From positions 2,542,001 to 2,606,000 of the forward strand of contig NZ_CP063374.1 of assembly GCF_015160875.1 (NCBI RefSeq): a DNA stretch of 64,000 nucleotides, given 5' to 3'. A program made the translations under genes and the position numbers. This document shows, piece after piece, positions 45,919 to 55,315 of the stretch. The stretch comes from Streptomyces chromofuscus (GTDB taxonomy: Bacteria; Actinomycetota; Actinomycetes; Streptomycetales; Streptomycetaceae). The notes beneath the pieces were generated by a model. It had not been told where the DNA came from and did not search any database. It saw nothing but the letters and a program-made list of their open reading frames with translations. Each line of letters starts with the position of its first letter. Positions within the stretch are counted from its first letter, which is position 1.

Positions 45919-45994
45919 AAATTCGAGCCGCGGTGATCGTAGGTGACACCCCTCGTTCCCGGTACGGCGGCCCCTCGGATGCGCCCGGAACCCG

Positions 45995-46510
45995 TCAGTT
46001 CCTCTCCGTGGCCAGTTCCTCGTTGAGGACGGCCAGGAAGCGGCGCACCACGGACAGCTCGTCGTCGCTGAAGTGCTCCATGGCGGACCGCGTGGCGTCG
46101 GCCAGCGGACGGAAGTGGGTGCGGGCCGCGGCGCGGGCGTCGTCCACGTAGTACAGGTGCACGACGCGGCGATCGCTGCTCTCGCGGACCCGGCGGATGT
46201 GCCCGGCGCGCTCCAGCCGGTCCACGCACGCGGTGACCGCTCCCGAGGTCAGTCCGAGGCTCTCGCGCAGCCGGCCCGGCGTCATGGGCTCCTCGGCGTC
46301 CAGGATCGCCGCCAGTGCCTGCACGTCCGTGGCGTGCAGGCCCCGCTCCCCCGCGAAGCGCTGGGTCACGCGGCCGATCTCGCCGTGCATCCGGCGCAGC
46401 GCCACTGCCAGGGCGCGCAGGTCGGCGTCCCGGCCGCCGCTCGGGGCCCGGCCCCCGGACGGCCCGACGGTCCCGCCCGACCCGCTGTGCTCCACGTCTG
46501 CTCCGGCCAC
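45995..46510 (-). CDS. MarR family regulator of the MMPL exporter
   Basis: 171 residues: a flexible Gly/Ser-rich start (1-28), then a MarR fold. The helix-turn-helix is MTPGRLRESLGLTSGAVTAC with VDRLERAGHIRRVRESSDRR as helix and wing (about 75-115). The gene lies upstream of the MMPL exporter on the same strand, 141 bp away, with the palindrome between, so control of the exporter is likely. The region before its own start lacks a copy of that palindrome. Confidence 0.88.
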   Translation of the reverse strand: MAGADVEHSGSGGTVGPSGGRAPSGGRDADLRALAVALRRMHGEIGRVTQRFAGERGLHATDVQALAAILDAEEPMTPGRLRESLGLTSGAVTACVDRLERAGHIRRVRESSDRRVVHLYYVDDARAAARTHFRPLADATRSAMEHFSDDELSVVRRFLAVLNEELATERN

Positions 46511-46658
46511 CTGATCAGCGTAGAGGAAGCAGCGCCGCGGTCCGGGGTACCCGGTGGGCGCCGGCCTCCGCCCGGCCCCGCCACGGCCCGGGACACCTCC
46601 ACGACCCGGGACTCCGCAGGCCGTGAGCCCTCACCACCCGGACGGCACCCCCGTCACC

Positions 46659-46691
46659 GCATCCGAACGGGTCGCAAGTGCGGAAGGTACC
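46659..46691 (+). promoter_or_regulatory. upstream element shared with crtE
   Basis: This 33-bp segment matches 51386-51418 upstream of crtE at 24 positions, including GCATCCG, GGTC and GCGGAAGG at identical spacing. It ends 28 bp before the start of the DUF2867-type gene. It is a candidate LitS promoter or LitR site. Confidence 0.45.
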
Positions 46692-46719
46692 CCAGATGCG
46701 CCGACACCAAGGAACGACC

Positions 46720-48282
46720 ATGCGCCAGAACGCCACCGCGCCGGGACCGCACAGCCTCGTCACCGGCGCCACGGGTTACATCGGCGGCCGGCTCGTCCCC
46801 GAACTGCTGGACGCGGGACATCGGGTGCGCTGTCTGACGCGTTCACCGGACAAGCTGCGCGACCACGCGTGGGCGGGCGATGTCGAGGTGGCGCGCGGCG
46901 ACGTCACCGACGCCGCGTCCGTCGCCGAGGCGATGCGCGGCATCGACGTCGCCTACTACCTGGTGCACTCCCTGGGCACGGGCCGCGACTTCGAGGCGTC
47001 CGACCGGCGGGCGGCGCGCGTCTTCGCCGAGCAGGCCCGCGCCGCCGGGGTGCGCCGCATCGTCTACCTCGGCGGCCTGAAACCCGCGGGCGTCCCCGAC
47101 CACGCCCTGTCACCCCACCTGCGCTCCCGCGACGAGGTCGGGCGCATCTTCCTCGACTCGGGCGTGCCGACGACCGTGCTGCGGGCCGCCGTCATCATCG
47201 GCTCCGGCTCCGCCTCGTTCGAGATGCTGCGCTACCTCACCGAGCGGCTGCCGGTGATGGTCACACCCAGCTGGGTGCACACCCGCATCCAGCCCATCGC
47301 GGTGCGGGACGTGCTGCGGCTGCTGGTCGGCAGCGCCGGCATGCCGGCCTCGGTGAACCGCTCGTTCGACATCGGCGGCCCGGAGATCCTGACGTACCGC
47401 GACATGATGCTCCGGTACGCGGCGGTCGCGGACCTGCCCCGCCGGCTGATCTTCCCCGTGCCGGTGCTGACGCCGCGGCTGTCCAGCTACTGGGTCGGAC
47501 TGGTGACGCCCGTTCCGCCGTCCATCGCCCGCCCGCTGACCGAGTCCCTGCGCCACGAGGTCGTCTGCCACGAGCACGACATCGCCCGGTACGTGCCCGA
47601 TCCGCCCGGCGGGTCGATCGGCTTCGACGAGGCGGTACGGCTGGCGCTGCAACGCGTCCGGGACGCCCAGGTCACCACGCGCTGGTCCTCCTCGGCGCTG
47701 CCCGGCGCGCCCAGCGATCCCCTGCCCACGGACCCCGACTGGGCGGGCGGCAGCCTGTACGAGGACAGGCGGGCGGTGGCCGTGGGCGCCTCGCGCGACG
47801 CGCTGTGGCGGATCATCGAGGGCATCGGCGGCGACAACGGCTGGTACTCCCTCCCGGTGGCCTGGTCGGTACGCGGCTGGCTGGACCGGCTGATCGGCGG
47901 GGCGGGGCTGCGCCGCGGACGCCGGGACGCGGACCGGCTGCGGGTGGGCGACGCCGTCGACTTCTGGCGCGTGGAGGACATCGAGCCGGGGCACATGCTG
48001 CGGCTGCGGGCCGAGATGCGGCTGCCCGGCCTGGCCTGGCTGGAGCTGTACGCCGAGCCGCTGGGCTCCGGCCGCGCCCGCTACCGTCAGCGCGCCCTGT
48101 TCCACCCGCACGGGCTGCTCGGACACCTGTACTGGTGGGGCGTCTCCCCCTTCCACGCGGCCGTCTTCGGCGGCATGGCCCGCAACATCGCCCGCGCGGC
48201 GGCGACGGCCGAGTCCCCGGCCGTGCGCGACCCGGCGGTCCCGCACGCGACCGCCGCCCGGGGCGGCGAGGCGACCTCATGA
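46720..48282 (+). CDS. NAD(P)-binding SDR/NmrA-like protein with C-terminal DUF2867 domain
   Basis: 520 residues. The N-terminal atypical short-chain dehydrogenase domain has SLVTGATGYIGGRLVPELLD (about 12-31) and DVAYYLVHSLG (about 78-88). The C-terminal third (about 360-500) fits DUF2867, a SRPBCC-like domain: GGSLYEDRRAVAVGASRDAL, NGWYSLPVAWSVRGWLDRL and FHPHGLLGHLYWWGVSPFH. From general knowledge this fusion is common in carotenoid and photolyase neighbourhoods, where its reaction is unknown. ATG 46720 follows AAGGA by 7 nt. A motif shared with the crtE upstream region precedes it. Confidence 0.85.
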   Translation: MRQNATAPGPHSLVTGATGYIGGRLVPELLDAGHRVRCLTRSPDKLRDHAWAGDVEVARGDVTDAASVAEAMRGIDVAYYLVHSLGTGRDFEASDRRAARVFAEQARAAGVRRIVYLGGLKPAGVPDHALSPHLRSRDEVGRIFLDSGVPTTVLRAAVIIGSGSASFEMLRYLTERLPVMVTPSWVHTRIQPIAVRDVLRLLVGSAGMPASVNRSFDIGGPEILTYRDMMLRYAAVADLPRRLIFPVPVLTPRLSSYWVGLVTPVPPSIARPLTESLRHEVVCHEHDIARYVPDPPGGSIGFDEAVRLALQRVRDAQVTTRWSSSALPGAPSDPLPTDPDWAGGSLYEDRRAVAVGASRDALWRIIEGIGGDNGWYSLPVAWSVRGWLDRLIGGAGLRRGRRDADRLRVGDAVDFWRVEDIEPGHMLRLRAEMRLPGLAWLELYAEPLGSGRARYRQRALFHPHGLLGHLYWWGVSPFHAAVFGGMARNIARAAATAESPAVRDPAVPHATAARGGEATS

Positions 48283-48481
48283 CCCCGGCCCACCCACGGG
48301 GCACCCGGTATGCGGCCCACCCGCGGGACGGCGAGACCCCGCGGAACGGCGCAACCCCGGCCCACCCCCGGTCCGCCGCGCCGCGCACCCCGTGCCCGCC
48401 GTCGTCCCGGGCGCCTGCGCCCCCTGAGCGGGTCCGCCGGCCGCGCACCGCGTCCACCGCTCACTCAACTGGAGCACGCCC

Positions 48482-49855
48482 ATGAACGTGTCCGTCGTCC
48501 TGTTCACCGCCGACCTGCGGCTGCACGACCACCCGCCGCTGCGCGCCGCCCTCGACGGCTCCCGGCATGTGGTCCCCCTGTTCGTCCGCGACAGGGGCGT
48601 GACGGACACCGGTTTCGCGGTGCCGAACCGGATGGCCTTCCTGGTCGACTGCCTGGGCGACCTGGACGCCGGGCTGCGGGCCCGGGGCGGTCGGCTGGTG
48701 GTCCGTTACGGCGACGTCGTGGACGAGGTCTGCAAGGTGGCCGCCGAGGCCGACGCCGACGAGGTGCACATGTCGTCCGACGTCAGCGCCTACGCCCACC
48801 GCCGCGAGCAGCGCCTGCGCACCGCGCTGGAGGCCGACGGCAGACGGCTGCACGTGCACGACACGGTCACCACGGCCGTGGCCCCCGGCGCGCTCACCCC
48901 GTCCGGCGCGGACCACTTCTCCGTCTTCACGCCCTACTTCCGCCGGTGGTCGCAGGAGAAACTGCGCCGGCCCCTCGACGCACCGCGCTCGGTGGGCGTC
49001 CCCGACACCGTCGGATCCGAGCCGCTGCCCTCCCGCCGCGCCCTCACGGACGTCTCCCCCGGACTGGCGCGCGGCGGCGAGACGGACGGCCGCACGCAGC
49101 TGACGGCGTGGCTGAACCGGCGCGTGGGCGCCTACGAGGACCGCCAGGACGACCTGGCCGGCGACACCACCTCCCGGCTCTCGCCGCACCTGCACTTCGG
49201 CACCCTCTCCCCCGTCGAGATCGTCCACCGGGCCCGCCGGGTCGGCGGCCCGGGGGCCGACGCCTTCGTGCGGCAGCTCGCCTGGCGGGACTTCCACCGC
49301 CAGGTCCTGGCCGCCCGGCCCGACGCCGCCACCGCCGACTACCGCGGCCGCGACGACCGCTGGCGCCGCGAACCGGAGGCCCGCCGCGACATCGAGGCGT
49401 GGCGCGAGGGCCGTACCGGCTACCCCGTCGTCGACGCCGCGATGCGCCAGCTGCGACACGAGGGCTGGATGCACAACCGCGGCCGGCTGCTGACGGCGTC
49501 CTTCCTGGCGAAGACGCTGTACGTCGACTGGCGCGTCGGCGCCGACCACTTCCTGTCCCTGCTCGTCGACGGGGACCTCGCCAACAACCAGCTCAACTGG
49601 CAGTGGGTGGCCGGGACCGGCACCGACACCCGGCCCCACCGCGTCCTCAACCCGGTCCTCCAGGCCAGGCGGTACGACCCCGACGGGGCGTACGTGCGGC
49701 GCTGGGTGCCCGAGCTGGCGGGGGTCGAGGGTCCCGCCGTGCACGAGCCGTGGAAGCTGCGCGGGCCCGAGCGTGCCGCGCTCGACTACCCGGAACCCCT
49801 GATCGACCTCCGCGAGGGCCTCGACCGGTTCAAGAGGGCCCGCGACCGCGGCTGA
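48482..49855 (+). CDS. phrB: deoxyribodipyrimidine photolyase (CPD photolyase, class I)
   Basis: 457 residues. It repairs cyclobutane pyrimidine dimers using blue light. The N-terminal antenna-binding alpha/beta domain (1-130) begins VSVVLFTADLRLHDHPPL. The FAD domain has SRLSPHLHFGTLSPVE, FVRQLAWRDFHRQVL, TGYPVVDAAMRQLRHEGWMHNR and DGDLANNQLNWQWVAGTGTD, including the conserved Trp residues. ATG 48482 has TGGAG 8 nt upstream. It is followed after 10 bp by the second photolyase-type gene. Its presence in a light-controlled carotenoid cluster is common. Confidence 0.95.
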   Translation: MNVSVVLFTADLRLHDHPPLRAALDGSRHVVPLFVRDRGVTDTGFAVPNRMAFLVDCLGDLDAGLRARGGRLVVRYGDVVDEVCKVAAEADADEVHMSSDVSAYAHRREQRLRTALEADGRRLHVHDTVTTAVAPGALTPSGADHFSVFTPYFRRWSQEKLRRPLDAPRSVGVPDTVGSEPLPSRRALTDVSPGLARGGETDGRTQLTAWLNRRVGAYEDRQDDLAGDTTSRLSPHLHFGTLSPVEIVHRARRVGGPGADAFVRQLAWRDFHRQVLAARPDAATADYRGRDDRWRREPEARRDIEAWREGRTGYPVVDAAMRQLRHEGWMHNRGRLLTASFLAKTLYVDWRVGADHFLSLLVDGDLANNQLNWQWVAGTGTDTRPHRVLNPVLQARRYDPDGAYVRRWVPELAGVEGPAVHEPWKLRGPERAALDYPEPLIDLREGLDRFKRARDRG

Positions 49856-49865
49856 GAGGACGACC

Positions 49866-51371
49866 GTGGCGACCGCGCACTGGCTGTTCGGGGACCAGCT
49901 CGGCCCCCGCTTCCTCACGCCCGGGGACGGCGGGCCGGACCGCTCGGCGCCGGTCGTGATGATCGAGGCGCGTTCCGTCTTCCGGCGCCGCCGCTTCCAC
50001 CGGGCCAAGGCGCACCTGGTGCTGTCCGCGATGCGGCACCGGGCCGCCGAACTCGGCGACCGGGTCCGCTACGTGCGCGCCGAGACCTATCGCGAGGGTC
50101 TGCGCGAGGCCGTCGGCGACGGCGAGGTGACCGTCTTCCACCCCACCTCGCGGGCCGCCCTGCGCCTGGTCTCGTCCCTCGACCGGGTCTCGGTCCTGCC
50201 GGCCCGCGGCTTCCTGGTGCCGCACGAGGACTTCCGCGCCTGGGCGGGGGGCCGAGGGCGGGGACGGCTGTTGCAGGAGGACTTCTACCACTGGGTGCGG
50301 CGCGCGCACGGCCTGCTGCTCGACGGCGACCGGCCGGCGGGCGGCCGGTGGAACCACGACCACGACAACCGGCTGCCGCCGCCGCGCGGGGCCCGCACTC
50401 TGGACTCGCCCGCCCCCTACCGGCCCCGCGAGGACGGGATCGACGACGAGGTACGGCGTGACCTGGACCGCTGGGAGCGCGAGGAGGGCATCCGCTTCGT
50501 CGGCCGCGACGGCCCGCGGCTGTTCCCCGCCTCCCGCCGCGAGGCGCTCGCGGCGCTCCACCGGTTCGTCGACCACCGCCTGGGCGGTTTCGGGCCGTAC
50601 GAGGACGCGATGCTCGCCGGGGACCCGGTGCTGAACCACAGCCTGCTGTCCTCGTCGCTGAACCTCGGCCTGCTCGACCCCGCCGAGTGCGTCGACCTGG
50701 CCGAGGCGGCCTGGCGGGCGGGGCGGGCGCCGGTCAACAGCGTGGAGGGGTTCGTCCGGCAGATCGCGGGCTGGCGGGAGTACGTGTGGCACCTGTACTG
50801 GTACTTCGGTGAGGACTACCGCCACCACAACGCGCTCGGGCACCACGCGCCGCTGCCCGAGTGGTTCCTCGACCTCGACGCCGACGCCGTCACCGCCCGC
50901 TGCCTGTCCACCGCCCTCGCGCAGGTCCGCGACACCGGCTGGACCCACCACATCCAGCGGCTGATGGTGCTCGGCAGCCACGCGCTGCAACGCGGCTGGG
51001 ACCCCCGCGCGGTGACCGACTGGTTCCACCGCTGCTTCGTCGACGGCTACGACTGGGTGATGCTGCCCAACGTCGTGGGCATGTCACAGTACGCCGACGG
51101 CGGGCGGATGACGACCAAGCCCTACACCTCCGGCGGGGCGTACGTGCACCGGATGAGCGATCTGTGCGGCGGCTGCGCCTACCGGCCCACCGAACGCGTC
51201 GGCGAACGCGCCTGCCCGTACACCGCCGGCTACTGGGCCTTCCTGCACCGGCACCGCGCCCGACTGGTGGACAACCCCCGGATGCGGCAGGCCGTACGGG
51301 GCCTGGACCGGCTCCCCGACGTGGACGCCGTGGTCCGCCAGGAGCGACAGCGAGGCGACGCCCCTCCGTGA
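49866..51371 (+). CDS. FeS-BCP-type (6-4) photolyase/cryptochrome homologue
   Basis: 501 residues of the prokaryotic photolyase-related branch that carries FAD plus a [4Fe-4S] cluster. The start is WLFGDQLGPRFL. The FAD domain includes FVRQIAGWREYVWHLYWYF, HHIQRLMVLGSHALQRGWDP and MLPNVVGMSQYADGGRMTTK. Cys346, Cys434, Cys437 and Cys450 match the four cluster ligands of Agrobacterium PhrB as I recall them (350, 438, 441, 454) with a constant shift of four. It should repair (6-4) photoproducts or act as a cryptochrome. GTG 49866 has AGAGGA 6 nt upstream and lies 10 bp after phrB. Confidence 0.92.
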   Translation: MATAHWLFGDQLGPRFLTPGDGGPDRSAPVVMIEARSVFRRRRFHRAKAHLVLSAMRHRAAELGDRVRYVRAETYREGLREAVGDGEVTVFHPTSRAALRLVSSLDRVSVLPARGFLVPHEDFRAWAGGRGRGRLLQEDFYHWVRRAHGLLLDGDRPAGGRWNHDHDNRLPPPRGARTLDSPAPYRPREDGIDDEVRRDLDRWEREEGIRFVGRDGPRLFPASRREALAALHRFVDHRLGGFGPYEDAMLAGDPVLNHSLLSSSLNLGLLDPAECVDLAEAAWRAGRAPVNSVEGFVRQIAGWREYVWHLYWYFGEDYRHHNALGHHAPLPEWFLDLDADAVTARCLSTALAQVRDTGWTHHIQRLMVLGSHALQRGWDPRAVTDWFHRCFVDGYDWVMLPNVVGMSQYADGGRMTTKPYTSGGAYVHRMSDLCGGCAYRPTERVGERACPYTAGYWAFLHRHRARLVDNPRMRQAVRGLDRLPDVDAVVRQERQRGDAPP

Positions 51372-51385
51372 CACACCCTTTTGGC

Positions 51386-51418
51386 GCATCCGTTCCGGTC
51401 CGCGGCGCGGAAGGCATG
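51386..51418 (+). promoter_or_regulatory. crtE upstream element shared with the DUF2867-type gene
   Basis: It matches 46659-46691 at 24 of 33 positions with conserved blocks GCATCCG, GGTC and GCGGAAGG in the same spacing. It ends 35 bp before the crtE ATG. It is possibly the light-regulated promoter or activator site of crtEIB. Confidence 0.45.
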
Positions 51419-51453
51419 GACACAGTGCCGTGCCACCGAGGAGAGGACCCGGC

Positions 51454-52770
51454 ATGCGTGCCAGCCACCCCACGGACCGCCGCGCCGAAACGGCGGACCC
51501 AGCCCCGCACCGGTCACCGGGGGCGCCCGACCTGCCCCACCTGCAGGCGCCCCCGGACCCGGCGGGGGCCGAGAGCCTCGCCGTGGACGGGCTCCGGGTG
51601 GACGCCGTCGACCGGGACGTCAGGGCCGCCGTCGACCGGGTGCTCGGGCACGCCCTGGCCGACAACCTCACCCGGGCCGCCACCGCGGACCCCCTGTTCG
51701 CCCGCGACGTGGCCCGGCGCGTCGCCCACTTCACCCTGGACGGCGGCAGGCGGTTCCGCTCCCGGATCGTGTGGTGGACGATGCGCGCCTGCGGCGGCCG
51801 GGACGACGCCGCCGCGAGGGCGGCGCTGCGGGTCGGGGCGGCCCTGGAGCTCATCCAGACCTGCGCGCTGGCCCACGACGACGTCATGGACGGCGCGCGC
51901 GTGCGCCGCGGCCGGCCCGCCCTGCACGTCTCCGTCGCCGCCCAGTACCGGGGTGCCGCGCCGGACGGACGGGCCGAACGGCTCGGGGAGGCCACCGCGA
52001 TACTCGCCGGGGACCTGGCGCTGGCCTGGGCGGACGACCTGATCGCCGACACCGAGGTGCCGGAGCGCAGCGCACGGCGGGTGCGGGAGCTGTGGCGGGA
52101 CATGCGCACCGAGATGGTGGCCGGACAGTACCTGGACGTCCAGGGGCAGGCCACCCGCTCGCACGACGTGCCCCGGGCGCTGCGGGCCGCCACCCTCAAA
52201 AGCGCCCTGTACTCGGTCGAGCGGCCGATGGCGCTGGGCGCCGCGCTGGCCGGAGCGGACGCGGCCACCACGACGGCGCTGTCGTCCGCCGGGCGGTGCG
52301 TCGGGCTGGCGTTCCAGCTGCGCGACGACCTCGAGGACGTGTTCGCCGATCCCGGCCGCACCGGCAAGCCGGCGGGCGGCGACCTGCGCAACGGCAAACC
52401 GACCTACGTCTTCACCGTGGCCCGGGCGTGGGCGGAAGCGGCCGGCGACGTGGAGGCGCTCGCCGTGCTGGACGGCACGCACGGCCGGGCCGATCTGCCG
52501 GAGTCCGGCCTCGCCTCGCTACGGCGGGTCCTCGTCTCCACCGGCGCGCGCGACGCCGTGGAGGAGAAGATCGACCGGCTGGTGGGGTGCGGCGTCCGTC
52601 ATCTGCGCGACGCCCGCCTGGACGGCGCGGGCGCCGCCGAGCTGGAACGGCTGCTGCTCGCCGTGGCGGGCGTGCACCCGGCGCGTCCGGCCGGCGCGAC
52701 ACGACCACCGGACGACGCCGGACCGCCCGCTCTCGCGCACGCCGCCGAGGCCGAGGGGGCGGGCCGATGA
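51454..52770 (+). CDS. crtE: geranylgeranyl diphosphate synthase
   Basis: 438-residue trans-prenyltransferase making the C20 precursor of carotenoids. The first aspartate-rich motif is DDVMD in [20 protein letters not shown] and the second is DDLED in FQLRDDLEDVFAD. GRPALH and GGDLRNGKPTYVF are also typical. It is longer than the usual 350-380 residues because of an extra N-terminal stretch (about 50) and an Ala/Pro-rich C-terminus. ATG 51454 has GAGGAGAGGA upstream. It opens the crtE-I-B-Rieske operon, whose genes all overlap by ATGA. Confidence 0.93.
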   Translation: MRASHPTDRRAETADPAPHRSPGAPDLPHLQAPPDPAGAESLAVDGLRVDAVDRDVRAAVDRVLGHALADNLTRAATADPLFARDVARRVAHFTLDGGRRFRSRIVWWTMRACGGRDDAAARAALRVGAALELIQTCALAHDDVMDGARVRRGRPALHVSVAAQYRGAAPDGRAERLGEATAILAGDLALAWADDLIADTEVPERSARRVRELWRDMRTEMVAGQYLDVQGQATRSHDVPRALRAATLKSALYSVERPMALGAALAGADAATTTALSSAGRCVGLAFQLRDDLEDVFADPGRTGKPAGGDLRNGKPTYVFTVARAWAEAAGDVEALAVLDGTHGRADLPESGLASLRRVLVSTGARDAVEEKIDRLVGCGVRHLRDARLDGAGAAELERLLLAVAGVHPARPAGATRPPDDAGPPALAHAAEAEGAGR

Positions 52771-54314
52771 CGCGGACGCTGCCCGGCCCGACCGACCACG
52801 TGGTGGTCGTCGGCGCCGGTCTCTCGGGCCTGTCGGCCGCCCTGCACCTGCTGGGCGCCGGCCGCCGTGTCACCGTCGTCGAGCGCGACGCGCTGCCGGG
52901 CGGACGCGCCGGGCGTCTGACCCGCGCGGGCTACCGCATCGACACGGGGCCCACGGTGCTGACGATGCCGCATCTGGCGGACGAGGCCTTCGCGGCGGTC
53001 GGGGAGCGCCTCGCCGACCGGGTCGAGCTGATCGGGCTGCGACCCGCCTACCGGGCGCTCTTCGCCGACGGCAGCGCACTGGACGTGCACACGGACGGCG
53101 AGGCCATGGAGGCGGAGGTCGAGCGGTTCGCGGGCGCGGCGGAGGCCGCCGGGTACCGGCGGCTGCGCGACTGGCTGGAGCGGCTGCACCGGGTCCAGAT
53201 GCGCCGGTTCATCGACCGCAACTTCGACTCGCCCCTGGATCTGGTCACCTGGGACCTGGCGCGCCTCGCCGCCCTGGGCGGCTTCGGCCGGCTGGACCCG
53301 GCCATCGGCCGTCATCTGCGGGACGAGCGGCTGCGCCGGGTGTTCTCCTTCCAGGCCCTGTACGCCGGCGTCCCGCCGCGGCGCGCCCTCGCCGCCTACG
53401 CGGTGATCGCCTACATGGACACCGTGGCCGGGGTCTACTTCCCGCGCGGCGGCATGCACGCGCTGCCGCAGGCCATGGCGGACGCCGCGGCGACGGCGGG
53501 CGCCGAGTTCCGCTACGGGCAGGAGGTCGTCCGGCTGGAGCGCCGGGGCAGCCGGGTCACCGCGGTGGTGACCGCCGAGGAGCGCATCCCCTGCGACGCG
53601 GTCGTCCTCACCCCCGACCTGCCCGTGGCCTACCGGCTGCTGGGGCGGGCCCCGCGCCGCCCGGCCCGGCTGACGCACGCGCCGTCGGCCGTCGTGCTGC
53701 ACGCGGGCACCGACCGCACCTGGCCGCAACTCGCCCACCACACCCTGTCCTTCGGCGCGCGGTGGCACGGCACCTTCGACGAACTCACCCGCACCGGCGA
53801 CCTGATGTCCGACCCGTCCCTGCTGATCACCCGGCCCACCGCCACCGACCCGGGCCTTGCCCCGCCCGGTCGTCACCTGCACTACGTCCTCGCCCCCTGC
53901 CCCAACACCGACATCGGGCCGGGCGCGGCCGACTGGCGTGACCTCGCGCCCCGTTACCGCGACCGCGTCCTCACCGAACTCGAACGCCGGGGGCTGGCCG
54001 GCCTGGGCGCCGCCATCGAGGAGGAGTGCCTGGTCACGCCCGCCGACTGGCAGGCGCAGGGCCACGCGGCGGGGACCCCGTTCTCCGCCGCCCACACCTT
54101 CCGCCAGACCGGCCCGTTCCGGCCCCGCAACCTGGTGCGCGGCACGGACAACGCCGTGCTCGCCGGGTGCGGCACCACACCCGGTGTCGGCGTCCCGACC
54201 GTGCTGCTGTCCGGCAAGCTCGCCGCCGCCCGCGTCACCGGGCCGACGACGCCGGCCCCGCGCTCCCGCCCCCGAACCGACGGCACGACGACGCCCGAAG
54301 GGATCCCGTCATGA
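52767..54314 (+). CDS. crtI: phytoene desaturase
   Basis: 515-residue FAD enzyme that introduces four double bases of unsaturation steps, turning phytoene into lycopene. The dinucleotide motif is [21 protein letters not shown] (about 12-32), then [36 protein letters not shown] and the C-terminal bacterial-type carotenoid dehydrogenase region [20 protein letters not shown] are present. ATGA overlaps with crtE at the start and with crtB at the end. Confidence 0.94.
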   Translation: MTRTLPGPTDHVVVVGAGLSGLSAALHLLGAGRRVTVVERDALPGGRAGRLTRAGYRIDTGPTVLTMPHLADEAFAAVGERLADRVELIGLRPAYRALFADGSALDVHTDGEAMEAEVERFAGAAEAAGYRRLRDWLERLHRVQMRRFIDRNFDSPLDLVTWDLARLAALGGFGRLDPAIGRHLRDERLRRVFSFQALYAGVPPRRALAAYAVIAYMDTVAGVYFPRGGMHALPQAMADAAATAGAEFRYGQEVVRLERRGSRVTAVVTAEERIPCDAVVLTPDLPVAYRLLGRAPRRPARLTHAPSAVVLHAGTDRTWPQLAHHTLSFGARWHGTFDELTRTGDLMSDPSLLITRPTATDPGLAPPGRHLHYVLAPCPNTDIGPGAADWRDLAPRYRDRVLTELERRGLAGLGAAIEEECLVTPADWQAQGHAAGTPFSAAHTFRQTGPFRPRNLVRGTDNAVLAGCGTTPGVGVPTVLLSGKLAAARVTGPTTPAPRSRPRTDGTTTPEGIPS

Positions 54315-55315
54315 CCAGCCGAGAGCTGGACGCGGCCGGCATCTGCGACCCGGACCTCCGCGCCGCCTACGCCCGGTGCCGCGTGCTGAACGCGCGGCAC
54401 GGCAAGACGTACTTCCTCGCCACCCGGCTGCTGCCCCCGGAACGCCGGCCGGCCGTGCACGCCCTGTACGGGTTCGCCCGCTGGGCGGACGACATCGTCG
54501 ACTCCCTGGGCTGCGGCCACACCCGCGGCGACCGCGCACGGCAACTGGCCCTGCTGGAGGCCCGGCTGGCCCGCGGCCTGAAGGAGGGGCACAGCACCGA
54601 GCCCGTCGTGCACGCCCTCGCGGACACCGCCCGCCGCCACGCCATCGACCACCGGCACTTCACGGACTTCATGGCCGCCATGCGCAGCGACCTGGACGTC
54701 ACGGACTACGCCACCTACGCCGACCTGCGCGCCTACATGCACGGCTCGGCCGCGGTGATCGGGCTTCAGATGCTGCCCGTCCTCGGCACCGTGGTGCCGC
54801 GCGCCGAGGCCGCCCCGCACGCCGCGGCGCTCGGCGTGGCCTTCCAGCTCACCAACTTCCTGCGCGACGTCGGCGAGGACCTCGACCGCGGACGCGTCTA
54901 CCTCCCCGCCGACCTGCTCGCCGCGCACGGCGCCGACCGCGAGCTGCTGCTGTGGAGCAGGCGCACCGGCCGCGGCGACCGGCGGATCACGGAGGCGCTG
55001 CGGGCCGCCGAGGACCTGACCCGCGGCGTCTACCGCGAGGCCGCGCCGGGTATCGCGATGCTCGAACCGCTCGCCCGTCCCTGCATCCGCACCGCGTACG
55101 TGCTGTACGGAGGGATCCTGGACGCCATCGCCGAGGACGGGTACGCGGTGGTCCACCGCCGTGCGGTGGTTCCGCTGCGGCGGCGGCTCACGGTGGCCGG
55201 GGACGGGCTCCTGCGCGTGCTGCGGGCCCGGACGGCCGCGGGCGCCGCTCCCCCGCGTCCCGAGCCGGCGGCGCCGTGTCCGCCGGCCGCCGTCGTCCCC
55301 GAGGAGGCCGGATGA
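54311..55315 (+). CDS. crtB: phytoene synthase
   Basis: 334-residue head-to-head prenyltransferase joining two GGPP molecules to phytoene. Aspartate-rich motifs are present in DDIVD ([10 protein letters not shown]) and DVGEDLDRG ([16 protein letters not shown]). [20 protein letters not shown] is typical of the N-terminus. The Ala/Pro-rich last 35 residues are variable. It overlaps crtI and the Rieske gene by ATGA. Confidence 0.95.
   Translation: MTSRELDAAGICDPDLRAAYARCRVLNARHGKTYFLATRLLPPERRPAVHALYGFARWADDIVDSLGCGHTRGDRARQLALLEARLARGLKEGHSTEPVVHALADTARRHAIDHRHFTDFMAAMRSDLDVTDYATYADLRAYMHGSAAVIGLQMLPVLGTVVPRAEAAPHAAALGVAFQLTNFLRDVGEDLDRGRVYLPADLLAAHGADRELLLWSRRTGRGDRRITEALRAAEDLTRGVYREAAPGIAMLEPLARPCIRTAYVLYGGILDAIAEDGYAVVHRRAVVPLRRRLTVAGDGLLRVLRARTAAGAAPPRPEPAAPCPPAAVVPEEAG

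Noticed and set aside
48283-48481. 199-bp spacer with GGCCCACCC-like repeats before phrB
   Set aside because: Repeats are short and irregular; I see no gene, operator or hairpin that stands out.
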